A DNA stretch of 64,000 nucleotides, from assembly GCA_963806045.1 (NCBI GenBank), contig CAWDWP010000004.1:288313-352312 (forward strand). The letters are read 5' to 3'. Under the pieces are notes generated by a model that did not search any database, had not been told where the DNA came from, and saw only the letters and a program-made list of their open reading frames with translations. The first letter of the stretch is position 1. Every line of letters begins with the position of its first letter. Position numbers and translations under genes: made by a program. Origin of the DNA: DATCHW01 sp963806045 (GTDB taxonomy: Bacteria > Bacteroidota > Ignavibacteria > Tepidaquicellales > Tepidaquicellaceae). Below are positions 1 to 8,598 of the stretch, piece by piece.

Positions 1-478
1 ATGTTAATTCTTTGGGTTTCGAATATCCTACAAGAAATGCAACAAACAAAAAACCAAGTCCAAGCGTTGAAAATATTATTAGTAGTACATTAAAAAATTT
101 ATAAACATATATTTCGAAATTTACAACCTTATTTTCCCGGATTACAGTATATATTATATATTCATCTTTATAGGTATTAAGGATTTTCATAGCTTCTACA
201 CCGTTTGAAATTGCTTTTCCGTTTATTTCAGTTAATATATCACCTTGTTTTAGTCCGGCTTTATCAGCTACTCCACCGGGTATAATTTCAGTAATAAAGA
301 CTCCTTTATCGAGTTTTTTACCGTTATATTCATTTACCCAAAGACAATCATCTGTGGTAATTTGATCGAAAAATATAAGATTTACAGAAGTATAGACGGT
401 TATAATTAGAGAATACAAAGCAATAAGAAGAAATAATGCTCTTAATGTGCTTTCACTAAATTTGTTTAATAATCTCAT
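1..478 (-). CDS. PDZ-domain membrane protein (partial, C-terminus outside window)
   Basis: I translated this directly from the minus strand. It starts at an ATG (478) and stays open to the window edge, giving about 159 residues. A hydrophobic segment covers roughly residues 10-33. A PDZ domain follows at about 55-125 (GVFITEIIPGGVADKAGLKQ is the ligand-loop and core region). A second membrane helix lies around 132-152, and the chain is still open there. The layout (membrane helix, periplasmic PDZ, membrane helix) suggests a sensor or signalling protein whose output domain lies beyond the window. SpoIIE-type phosphatases with such N-termini occur in related bacteria, but nothing visible here proves that. 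It lies 43 bases downstream of the patatin-like gene on the same strand and may be its last operon partner. Confidence 0.7.
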   Translation of the reverse strand, partial: MRLLNKFSESTLRALFLLIALYSLIITVYTSVNLIFFDQITTDDCLWVNEYNGKKLDKGVFITEIIPGGVADKAGLKQGDILTEINGKAISNGVEAMKILNTYKDEYIIYTVIRENKVVNFEIYVYKFFNVLLIIFSTLGLGFLFVAFLVGYSKPKELT

Positions 479-521
479 TGTTTAATTGATTACCAAATTA
501 AAGCAAAATAAATAGCAGGGT

Positions 522-3278
522 CTATAAATCATACCCGATCGAGAAATAAAAAGTATAAGGTCCCCAGATGAATGAATTTTTGCTTAATCCTTTATTTATT
601 ATAACACTTCTTCCTCCGGAAAATGAAGCTTTTCCCACCGGTGTATCGAACTGAATTGACAATCCTACTCCATGTCTCAAATCTTTAAATCTCAAATCCT
701 GCGCACTTTCCCATATTTGTCCTAAATCATATCTCGCAGATATATAAGTATCAAAAAATAATTTAACGGGAAATAAATATCTGTATTCCAGTGATGTTAA
801 TAAAATTTGTCTTCCTCTAAGTTCATTTTCTACCATGCCGTAAAATAAGTTTTCCCCACCAAGAGAAAATTGCTCCGTAAACGGTGTAGTGTTATCTTCG
901 AAACCAAAAATGAATTTTGGTTTTAATAAGCTGTTTTTACCTATTGAAATATTTTGTTCATAATAGAGATTTAAAATCGAATATGAAATGTTCCCGCCGA
1001 ATTTATCCTGGGCTGATTCATAAGAAAAGCTTATTAAATTTCCACTCATCGGGAATGGTATTTTATTTCTCGTATCTATAATTGAACCAACTTTGATTTT
1101 AAGAACTGTTTGTTCGCTTTGGATTTTACTTATTGCGGAATTATCATTACTTTTTTGTTTTTCGTAAAATAATTGTCCGTATATTGTGCCTAATCTCTCC
1201 AGTTGCTTTCCGAGCAGAAAACTTAATCCATATCTGGTATCTCTGTATTCTCCTATATTTGTCCTTATATACTCATAATTTATTAAATCTATATTTTGAA
1301 CGTAAGAAAAAATGTCTCGGAAATTATAATAAGCCGAAAACTTATATGTGTAAAATGTATTAAAAAACCTGTTTGATTTCAGTTCTAATTTGTATTCACG
1401 GTCTCGAAGTCCGCCATTTGTATTCAAACTTAATTCATTTCCTGTTCCAAATAGATTCTCATCTCTAATATCAAATAAGAGCTGAAGTTTTCGCTCATTA
1501 TCTGCCCGCATCGAAAATCTGAAATTTTTCGAACTTTTCTCAACCATATTAATCCTGATATCCGGCTTTAAAGTATCTTTACTATAATCAAAATCGATAC
1601 TTATTTGTTTAAATAGATTGGTACTATATATATTTGATAATGTTTCTTCCAAATCATTTGAATATAATATTTTTGAATTAGACAATTTAAGTTCTCTTAA
1701 TATTACGGAATTATTAGTCAGATTGTTTCCTTTTAATATTACATCATTAAACGAACCATCAGTAATGTTTATATTCAAAACTCCTGTAGAATAGTCCAAT
1801 TTGAATTGAGATATTTCTGCTAATGATATTTTATTTGATCTCAGAACATCATAGATACTCTCAAAAAGATGATATAAAGATATTGAGTTTATAACGTTCT
1901 TAACATTCGTGCTTTTATAATTATCTACCAAAGTATCCAGAAATTTGAAATTTGAGTTCAATTTTATATCCTGAAGAATAGGATTACTTATAAGATTATA
2001 TATCAATTTTGGACCGAATTCATCTCTGAATACTTCCGCATATACATTTTGATAAAAACCCGTATTATATAATTGCTTTAATGTTTTTTCTATAATTGTG
2101 AATCTAAGGAAATTTTTTGTTTGGGATTTCAGAATATAATCTTTTAAGGAGTCTGGAATAATATCAGATTCAATTTTTATATCCGGATTAATTATAAAAT
2201 TATTGAAATACCGGGAGGAAGAACTTTCTGCAGAATCCAGTTTCGTTTTTAACGAATTCATCATTTCAGATGTTTTTGATTTTCCTTTGTCAATAAGAAA
2301 ATCAATCGAAGTGAAATTCGAAGCCTGATAATTTCCTATATCAGGAGTTATAACTAAATCAGCTTTTGAAAGTTGTGCTTCATTCAATTTTGCCATTGTA
2401 ATTGAAATAACCTGATCTGCTGTGTTTACAGGATTGTCCAATTCCTCGTGTTCCCTTAAAGGACTTGTAGAATTTACTGCAATAACAAAATCTGCTTCGT
2501 TTTCTCTTGCTGTGGTTACAGGAATATTGGCAGTTAATCCACCATCTACAAGATTTTTACCATTGAAAATTGTGGGTGAATAAAGTAAAGGAAAAGTCAA
2601 AGATGCTTTAACAGCTTCACTTATATTTCCACTTTTGATATCATATCGTTCGCCTTTATCAAAATCAGTAGTGACAGCTATAAAAGGAATTTCAAGGTCA
2701 TTGAAACTATTTTTTGGTTTGAAATGAGTATTTGCAAATAAAACATTTAAAAATTCGAGTATTTGAAAACCACTTGAAATTGAAGATGGAATTGAGGGAA
2801 TAAATCCATCAAGAGAAATAGTTATTAGACTTTTATCCTGCCTTTGCTTTTGCTCTAAAAATAACGCTTCCCTCTGATATTTATCTGTAAGACTTAACTT
2901 ATCCGTCCAATCGATTTCTTTAAATGTTTCCTTTAGTTCCTTTACAGAATAACCGCTGGAATACAATCCCCCTATAACACTTCCCATACTTGTCCCTACA
3001 ATTAAATCTATATCAATATTGTGTTTCTCAAGAGTTTCGAGTACACCAAGCTGAGAGAATCCTCTTGCACCACCTCCGCTTAATACTAATGCAGTTTTCT
3101 TCTGATTGCACTTTTTTAAAAATACATTAAAATTGTTAGTATCTAAATTAAATTTAGGTTTAAAATTTAAATAGATATAATTTTTATTTGAGTCGGATAA
3201 CTGCTGACTGAATGATTGACTATACCCAAGTACAACAATATAAACAATCAATAATATTTTAATAGAAATAATCTTCAT
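522..3278 (-). CDS. Patatin-like phospholipase with C-terminal Omp85-like barrel
   Basis: This 918-residue protein has an N-terminal signal peptide (about residues 1-25, ending SFSQ). A patatin domain follows with the oxyanion loop GGGARG (68-73), the nucleophile elbow GTSMG (Ser97) and the DGG dyad motif (Asp245). Residues 360-580 look like POTRA-type repeats. The C-terminal third (from about 590) is a beta-strand-rich Omp85/BamA-like barrel ending in an aromatic-rich strand. Proteins of this PlpD-like layout are outer-membrane lipolytic enzymes whose barrel anchors the patatin domain. The start ATG overlaps the symporter stop codon by four bases (ATGA), so the two are probably translationally coupled. 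Substrate and physiological role cannot be read from the sequence. Confidence 0.9.
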   Translation of the reverse strand: MKIISIKILLIVYIVVLGYSQSFSQQLSDSNKNYIYLNFKPKFNLDTNNFNVFLKKCNQKKTALVLSGGGARGFSQLGVLETLEKHNIDIDLIVGTSMGSVIGGLYSSGYSVKELKETFKEIDWTDKLSLTDKYQREALFLEQKQRQDKSLITISLDGFIPSIPSSISSGFQILEFLNVLFANTHFKPKNSFNDLEIPFIAVTTDFDKGERYDIKSGNISEAVKASLTFPLLYSPTIFNGKNLVDGGLTANIPVTTARENEADFVIAVNSTSPLREHEELDNPVNTADQVISITMAKLNEAQLSKADLVITPDIGNYQASNFTSIDFLIDKGKSKTSEMMNSLKTKLDSAESSSSRYFNNFIINPDIKIESDIIPDSLKDYILKSQTKNFLRFTIIEKTLKQLYNTGFYQNVYAEVFRDEFGPKLIYNLISNPILQDIKLNSNFKFLDTLVDNYKSTNVKNVINSISLYHLFESIYDVLRSNKISLAEISQFKLDYSTGVLNINITDGSFNDVILKGNNLTNNSVILRELKLSNSKILYSNDLEETLSNIYSTNLFKQISIDFDYSKDTLKPDIRINMVEKSSKNFRFSMRADNERKLQLLFDIRDENLFGTGNELSLNTNGGLRDREYKLELKSNRFFNTFYTYKFSAYYNFRDIFSYVQNIDLINYEYIRTNIGEYRDTRYGLSFLLGKQLERLGTIYGQLFYEKQKSNDNSAISKIQSEQTVLKIKVGSIIDTRNKIPFPMSGNLISFSYESAQDKFGGNISYSILNLYYEQNISIGKNSLLKPKFIFGFEDNTTPFTEQFSLGGENLFYGMVENELRGRQILLTSLEYRYLFPVKLFFDTYISARYDLGQIWESAQDLRFKDLRHGVGLSIQFDTPVGKASFSGGRSVIINKGLSKNSFIWGPYTFYFSIGYDL

Positions 3279-4672
3279 TTATTAAACTCTTTTTTAAAAA
3301 ATAAACCTAAAACATAAATTGTCAATCCTGTAAATAATCCCGGATATAAAGGTTCAAGTCCGAAAAAATATGACGGATTACCATTAATAATGTATATATT
3401 CCCAAAAATAAACGATGTAAATGAAACAAGAAATGAAGCTAACATTGACACTAAAATAAAATTTTTATGAATTATTAGTTTTTGAGAATAAGAGGAAACA
3501 ATACTTATTAATAATGCAGGAATGATTAATGTACCGATTGTATACCATATCTGAACCACTGAAGGAATTAAAATTGCAATAATCAAAGATAATATCGATG
3601 TAACAATAATCCCAATTTTTGAATATTTATTATTAGAATCTTCTTTCTTTATAATTTTTGATATGATATCCTTACCCAGAGTTGTTGCCGATATAAAAAT
3701 ATTTGAATTTAGTGTAGACATAATAGTCGCGATCATACCAACAAAGAAAAATCCCTTTGCAATAGGCGGTAATATATCATTAGCTAACAAAGGATATGAC
3801 ATCTTAGGGTCACTAATATTTTTTAAATGCGCAGAAGCATATAATCCTGTTGTTGTCGTTAAAAAATCAAAGACAAACCAGAATATTAACGATATTAAAA
3901 CACCTTTTTTTGCAGTGGATTCGGATTTAGCAGCATAACATCTCTGGTGAAAGGAGGGATCCACAATTGCCCAGGCACCGATAAAGAACCATACCATTAT
4001 AAATTGAAGAGAGTTATTTCCGGTAAGACTTAAACGACCTTGTGGAAGATTAAGTTGAAGATATTCTAATCCTCCAAATTTAAAGAAACAAAAAGGTAAT
4101 ATTATTCCAAATCCCAGAAACATTAAAACAAATTCAAATATATTAACTCTGACATCAGCTCTTAATCCTCCTTTGATCAGGTAAACAGCTGAGAAAATCA
4201 AAGTTATTATCATCGATATAATCAGATTCCATCCAAAAATTACCTGAACTATTATACCAAGCATTAATATGTACGGAGCAGGTGTGACAAGTAGAAAAAC
4301 CAGTATTCCTCCGACAATGCTTACTTTTTTCCCATAGGTATGTTCAAGTTTATCAGGAATAGTGAAAAGTTCAGTTCTTCGCACCTTTTTGGCTAAAAAA
4401 AGAGCAAATATTGCTACAAAAAAATAATATGGAAAAGCATTTAAAAGCCAGCTGGAAAGTCCGTAGTTATAAGTAAATTCACCAATTCCCAAAATCCCTC
4501 CGTAAAAGGTTGACACTAATGTTGCAACAAATGCAGGTAATGTTATTTTTCTGCTTGCTACTAAGTAATCAATTTTACTCTTATCATCAGTTCTGGTTCT
4601 AAAACCAATGAATAGTACTATGACAAAATAAAGTAATATTAATATTAAATCTCCTATGCTGAATTGAACCAT
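3275..4672 (-). CDS. Sodium:solute symporter (SSS family)
   Basis: This 465-residue, highly hydrophobic protein has about 12-13 membrane helices. Its N-terminal pattern (helix, then a basic loop ending ASRKITLPAFVATLVSTFYGG) is typical of the SSS/SSF family, which couples solute uptake to sodium entry in the inner membrane. The substrate cannot be assigned from sequence. The gene starts 30 bases after the stop of the thiamine pyrophosphokinase gene on the same strand and overlaps the patatin gene by four bases, so the three probably form one operon. The neighbour makes a vitamin-type substrate conceivable, but that is inference; sugars, amino acids and nucleosides are equally known for this family. 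Confidence 0.88.
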   Translation of the reverse strand: MVQFSIGDLILILLYFVIVLFIGFRTRTDDKSKIDYLVASRKITLPAFVATLVSTFYGGILGIGEFTYNYGLSSWLLNAFPYYFFVAIFALFLAKKVRRTELFTIPDKLEHTYGKKVSIVGGILVFLLVTPAPYILMLGIIVQVIFGWNLIISMIITLIFSAVYLIKGGLRADVRVNIFEFVLMFLGFGIILPFCFFKFGGLEYLQLNLPQGRLSLTGNNSLQFIMVWFFIGAWAIVDPSFHQRCYAAKSESTAKKGVLISLIFWFVFDFLTTTTGLYASAHLKNISDPKMSYPLLANDILPPIAKGFFFVGMIATIMSTLNSNIFISATTLGKDIISKIIKKEDSNNKYSKIGIIVTSILSLIIAILIPSVVQIWYTIGTLIIPALLISIVSSYSQKLIIHKNFILVSMLASFLVSFTSFIFGNIYIINGNPSYFFGLEPLYPGLFTGLTIYVLGLFFKKEFNK

Positions 4673-4702
4673 TATGACAAACTATAATTAAATCCGGGAA
4701 GA

Positions 4703-5341
4703 TTACAAAAAGTGTTTTTTAAAAAGTAGTAAATCACCCTCGCTAAACTGAATGGTGATTTTGTCAGAAATTGATTCATTAAGTGTTCCTTCTCTTACTC
4801 CAAATTCCAGATCTTCATTATTCAAAGGATATTTTAATCCGTTCGTTATTATTCCCTTAGCATATGGCATAGCCATGAAAGATAAAGTTTTATTTTTTTT
4901 GTAGTTGAAACTCAAACTATTTTTAATGAAAAATATTTCAAATCTGGCGTCAATCAATTTCAATTCAAGTGATTTATAGTACCTTTTTAGAATACTGAAA
5001 TTGTTGAGCGTATGATCAGATCTTCTGCTGATAGCACCAAAAATTAAACATTTTTTTATATTATTTTCTATACAATACATTAATGATTTTTCAAAATCAG
5101 TAGTATCCTGATCTTCAATTTTTCTGATTTCAATACTCTTTTTGGAAAAATATTTCATTGATTCTCTGTTAATTGAATCCAGATCTCCAAGGATAATGTT
5201 AGGTAAAATACTGTAATTTCGCATCTTATTTGCTCCACCATCAGCACATATAATATATGAAGTCTTTTTTATATAATGCTCGACAATTTTACAGTGGGGG
5301 AGTTTTCCATTAAGAAAAATAATCGAATCGAGCTCGTTCAT
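4703..5341 (-). CDS. thiN: Thiamine pyrophosphokinase
   Basis: This 212-residue protein has the family's motifs in order: ICADGGANKMR near residue 33, an ILGDLDSI segment near 51, DTTDFEKSL near 80, and a GAISRRSDHTLNNF segment near 101. The family transfers pyrophosphate from ATP to thiamine, making thiamine diphosphate in the cytoplasm. That cofactor is needed by Dxs, encoded elsewhere in this window. The C-terminal thiamine-binding beta domain looks short but present (ITNGLKYPL). It is the first gene of a minus-strand run and is divergent from the BatA-like gene across an 85-base gap that must hold both promoters. Length is normal for the bacterial family. Confidence 0.92.
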   Translation of the reverse strand: MNELDSIIFLNGKLPHCKIVEHYIKKTSYIICADGGANKMRNYSILPNIILGDLDSINRESMKYFSKKSIEIRKIEDQDTTDFEKSLMYCIENNIKKCLIFGAISRRSDHTLNNFSILKRYYKSLELKLIDARFEIFFIKNSLSFNYKKNKTLSFMAMPYAKGIITNGLKYPLNNEDLEFGVREGTLNESISDKITIQFSEGDLLLFKKHFL

Positions 5342-5426
5342 TTAATTTAAAATTGAATTGTTTAAGACATTATAATTAATTAAAATAAATTCTTATATAT
5401 GTAAAAACAATGGATAATTCATAAAA

Positions 5427-7595
5427 ATGATATTTCTAAATCCCTCGATACTTATAGGATTGACGGCAGTATTAATTCCTATTCTTATTCATCTTTTTAA
5501 TCTGAAAAAAGTGAAAAAAGTAGAATTCAGTACTTTAATGTTTTTGAAAGATATTCAAAAATCAAGATTCAGGAGAATCAGAATTAAACAATTGATTCTT
5601 TTACTATTACGGATGTTTATTATTGCTTTCATAGTATTGATGTTTTCTAATCCTGTTATCGAAGGTTATAGTGGAGTTAACTCGGGAAATACCAGAAAAT
5701 CAGGCATTATAATTATCGATAATTCATTTAGTATGGACGTTAAAGATGAAAATGGTAATGTTTTAGATAAAGCTAAAAATATCGCCGGTGAAATTATTTC
5801 AAATTATAACGAAAATGATAATATTTCACTTATATTGTCATCCCAACTGATACAAAGGGATTTTATATATTCACAACTCCCTTTAATAAAATTAATGGAT
5901 ACTTTAGCAAAAACACAATTAAGTTATAAAATATTTAGTTTTGATGAATTATCTAATTTACCCGATAAAATAAATTTAATAGATAAAAATATTCCGAAGG
6001 AATATTTTATTATTTCAGATTTTAATAGAACTAATTTTTCTGAAGAATCAAAATTCTCTTTTCCTGCAGACAAAAATGACAGATTATATTTAATAAATCC
6101 TGTCAGCCGGTCGGGGAATAATATTTCACTCGATTCGGTGTTCCTTGTTTCCAAAATTATCGAATCAGGAAATAATATTAAATTATCTTTAAAAATTACG
6201 AACCATTCCGATTTCCCTGTATCGAATAAAATTGTTAAACTAATTACTAATGATAAAATAAATCAGGAAAATGCCGTTGATCTTTTACCCTTTGAGAGTA
6301 AATATATTAACTTCACTTGTAATCCAATCAAAACAGGTCAAATAAAATGCAAATTTGAACTCAAAAGGGATGAATATTCTCAGGATGAACTGGAACAGGA
6401 CAATATACTTTTCTTTGTGATCAATATTCCTGAAATAATTAATACCGGAGTTTTAGGAACTATCAGTTCCGAGGATTTTAAATATATTAAATATGCAGTT
6501 GATGCTGCTAACAAATTCTATCCGGATTCTTCAGGAAAGGGAAATGAGATTTTTAATGTCAGTAATATTAATAATTCAGGTTCAAATTCAAATAATGACG
6601 TATTAATCATCAATAATCAAAAAAGATTTTCAGATTCTGAAAAGTCTCTAATTAAGGAATATCTCGCCAGCGGTAGGGGAGTTCTGATGTTCGCATCAAA
6701 GGATTTAGATATAGAAAATTATAATTCCTTATTTTCTTCTCTAAATATTTTTTCTATTCATAATATTGCCTATGTATCAAATGATAATATTTCAAAGCTT
6801 GTTTATAATAAAATCAATTACCAGCATCCAATCTTTGAAGGAATTTTTAAAAATCATACTGATGATAAAAATCCATCTATTGATCCACCCGAAATAAATA
6901 TGTACTATAATATTTTACCTGAACTAAATTCATATCCGCTAATTACATTATCTGATAATGGTATATTCATGGTAGAATCAAAAGCATTAAATGGAACTAT
7001 TATTTTTTGTTCTGTATCTGCCAATTCAGATATGTCTAAGTTCCCTTTGACCGGATTATTCCCTACTATGTTGATTAGAAGCCTGCAATATTTATCCCGT
7101 AATATAAATAACAATCTTGAATATACAATTGGGAAATCTAATATTATTACTTTTACAGATTTTAAAACTCTTGAATACTTTATTACTCCCGATAACAAGA
7201 AGATATCTTTAAATATTAAATTTGATGATTCGTTAAAGAAAAAAAATTCATTACAAAGAACTTCGGGTTTTATGACTTTTCCATATACTTCTAATAGTGA
7301 ATATCCGGGATTTTATACATTTTATGAATCAAATTCTGGTGGAAAAAATTATATTATAGCATTAAATCCTGATCCCAAGGAAGCTGATTTAAAGAGATTT
7401 GATAAAAAAGACATTTTAAATTATTTTGAAAAGATGGGATTTAATAATATAAAATATATCGATAAGCCTGATAATATAAAAACAGAACTATCTACTGCAA
7501 GAAAGGGGTTAGAATTGTGGAAATATTTATTGTTGTTATCTGTTATATTAATTCTTACTGAAATATTATATTCCAGGAAATTAGAAAACAGCTAA
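5427..7595 (+). CDS. BatA-like vWA-domain membrane protein
   Basis: This 722-residue protein opens with the BatA-type N-terminal region: a helix (1-24), a short LFNLKKVKKVEFSTLMFLK linker, and a second helix near 55-75. A von Willebrand A-like domain follows, carrying the MIDAS-type DNSFSMD (D-x-S-x-S) near residue 96. The middle section resembles a class I glutamine amidotransferase-like fold (LIKEYLASGRGVLMFAS), and a last membrane helix sits near 698-716. In Bacteroidota such proteins lie in aerotolerance (bat) or MoxR-linked operons. Here no moxR, DUF58 or bat neighbours are present: upstream is divergent thiN and downstream is a convergent gene four bases away. The function remains unassigned beyond the family. 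Confidence 0.78.
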   Translation: MIFLNPSILIGLTAVLIPILIHLFNLKKVKKVEFSTLMFLKDIQKSRFRRIRIKQLILLLLRMFIIAFIVLMFSNPVIEGYSGVNSGNTRKSGIIIIDNSFSMDVKDENGNVLDKAKNIAGEIISNYNENDNISLILSSQLIQRDFIYSQLPLIKLMDTLAKTQLSYKIFSFDELSNLPDKINLIDKNIPKEYFIISDFNRTNFSEESKFSFPADKNDRLYLINPVSRSGNNISLDSVFLVSKIIESGNNIKLSLKITNHSDFPVSNKIVKLITNDKINQENAVDLLPFESKYINFTCNPIKTGQIKCKFELKRDEYSQDELEQDNILFFVINIPEIINTGVLGTISSEDFKYIKYAVDAANKFYPDSSGKGNEIFNVSNINNSGSNSNNDVLIINNQKRFSDSEKSLIKEYLASGRGVLMFASKDLDIENYNSLFSSLNIFSIHNIAYVSNDNISKLVYNKINYQHPIFEGIFKNHTDDKNPSIDPPEINMYYNILPELNSYPLITLSDNGIFMVESKALNGTIIFCSVSANSDMSKFPLTGLFPTMLIRSLQYLSRNINNNLEYTIGKSNIITFTDFKTLEYFITPDNKKISLNIKFDDSLKKKNSLQRTSGFMTFPYTSNSEYPGFYTFYESNSGGKNYIIALNPDPKEADLKRFDKKDILNYFEKMGFNNIKYIDKPDNIKTELSTARKGLELWKYLLLLSVILILTEILYSRKLENS

Positions 7596-7599
7596 AACA

Positions 7600-8595
7600 T
7601 TAATTCTCTGCAATAGAAAAATCTCCAATATTATATTTTCCTTTTTGTTTTATCAGGACACAGTTATCTCCGATGATCGAATCTTTTATTTCAGATTCTA
7701 TAATCCGGCAATTTGTATGAATAATACTGTTTTTAATTTTTGATTTAGTAATCTCGCATCCGTCACTGATGGTTGCATAAGGTCCGATAATAGAGTCTGC
7801 GACAATTACATTTTTACCTATAAAAACAGGATTTATTATTTCTGAAGACTTAATTTTAGTTTTCTTTTTATTTTTATTAAGTATGTATTGATTTGTTTCA
7901 AGTATTGTTTCAGGTTTTCCGCAGTCTAACCAGCCTTTTATAGGATAAGTATTCATTTTTTCACCTTTTCTTAACATCCGTTCTAAAGCGTCAGTTAGTT
8001 GGAATTCACCTTTAGTTCTTTGGTTATTTTGAATAATGTGTTCAAGAGAATCAAATAATAATTTACCGTTTTTTATTAGATATATTCCAACTATTGCCTC
8101 TTTCGAAGTTGATATTTCAGTAGATGATGGTTTTTCAACCAGTCGACTGATAAATCCTTTGTCGTCCTTTTCAACAACTCCGAATCTTCTCGGATCATCA
8201 ACTATTTTTACTGATATCCTTGAATATTTGCTTTTGCATAAATCTTTCAGATTAACATCAAAAAGTGTATCACCTAATATTATAAGAATATCTTCTTTTA
8301 GTTTTGGATAAAGGTATTTTCTTGCCGTATAAATAGCATGACCTAATCCTAAAGGTTCTTCCTGCTTGATGAATGTAAATTTAAACTTATATTTAGTCTT
8401 CAGATATTTTTCTATGTCATCCCCTAAAAAACCGGTAATCAATATTATCTCCGAAGCTAATTTATCTTTAATAATTTGCTCCACGATGTGAGATATCATA
8501 GGTTTACCGGCTACATTCATAAGAACTTTTGCCTTAGTTAATGTATGAGGTCTTAATCGAGTACCAAATCCAGCTACTGGAATTATTACTTTCAT
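7600..8595 (-). CDS. Sugar-phosphate nucleotidyltransferase
   Basis: This 331-residue protein begins with the nucleotidyltransferase signature GFGTRLRPHTLTKAKVLMNV (residues 8-27). It has a GDTLFD metal/nucleotide motif and a C-terminal left-handed beta-helix of hexapeptide repeats from about residue 240 (GKNVIVADSIIGPYATI). Family members (RmlA, GlmU-like, GalU-like) join a nucleoside triphosphate to a sugar 1-phosphate to make an activated sugar for surface polysaccharide. The long form with the beta-helix resembles archaeal-type glucose-1-phosphate thymidylyl- or uridylyltransferases; the exact sugar and base are not decidable here. It lies three bases downstream of alaS on the same strand, so it is probably co-transcribed with it. 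Confidence 0.85.
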   Translation of the reverse strand: MKVIIPVAGFGTRLRPHTLTKAKVLMNVAGKPMISHIVEQIIKDKLASEIILITGFLGDDIEKYLKTKYKFKFTFIKQEEPLGLGHAIYTARKYLYPKLKEDILIILGDTLFDVNLKDLCKSKYSRISVKIVDDPRRFGVVEKDDKGFISRLVEKPSSTEISTSKEAIVGIYLIKNGKLLFDSLEHIIQNNQRTKGEFQLTDALERMLRKGEKMNTYPIKGWLDCGKPETILETNQYILNKNKKKTKIKSSEIINPVFIGKNVIVADSIIGPYATISDGCEITKSKIKNSIIHTNCRIIESEIKDSIIGDNCVLIKQKGKYNIGDFSIAEN

Positions 8596-8598
8596 CTT

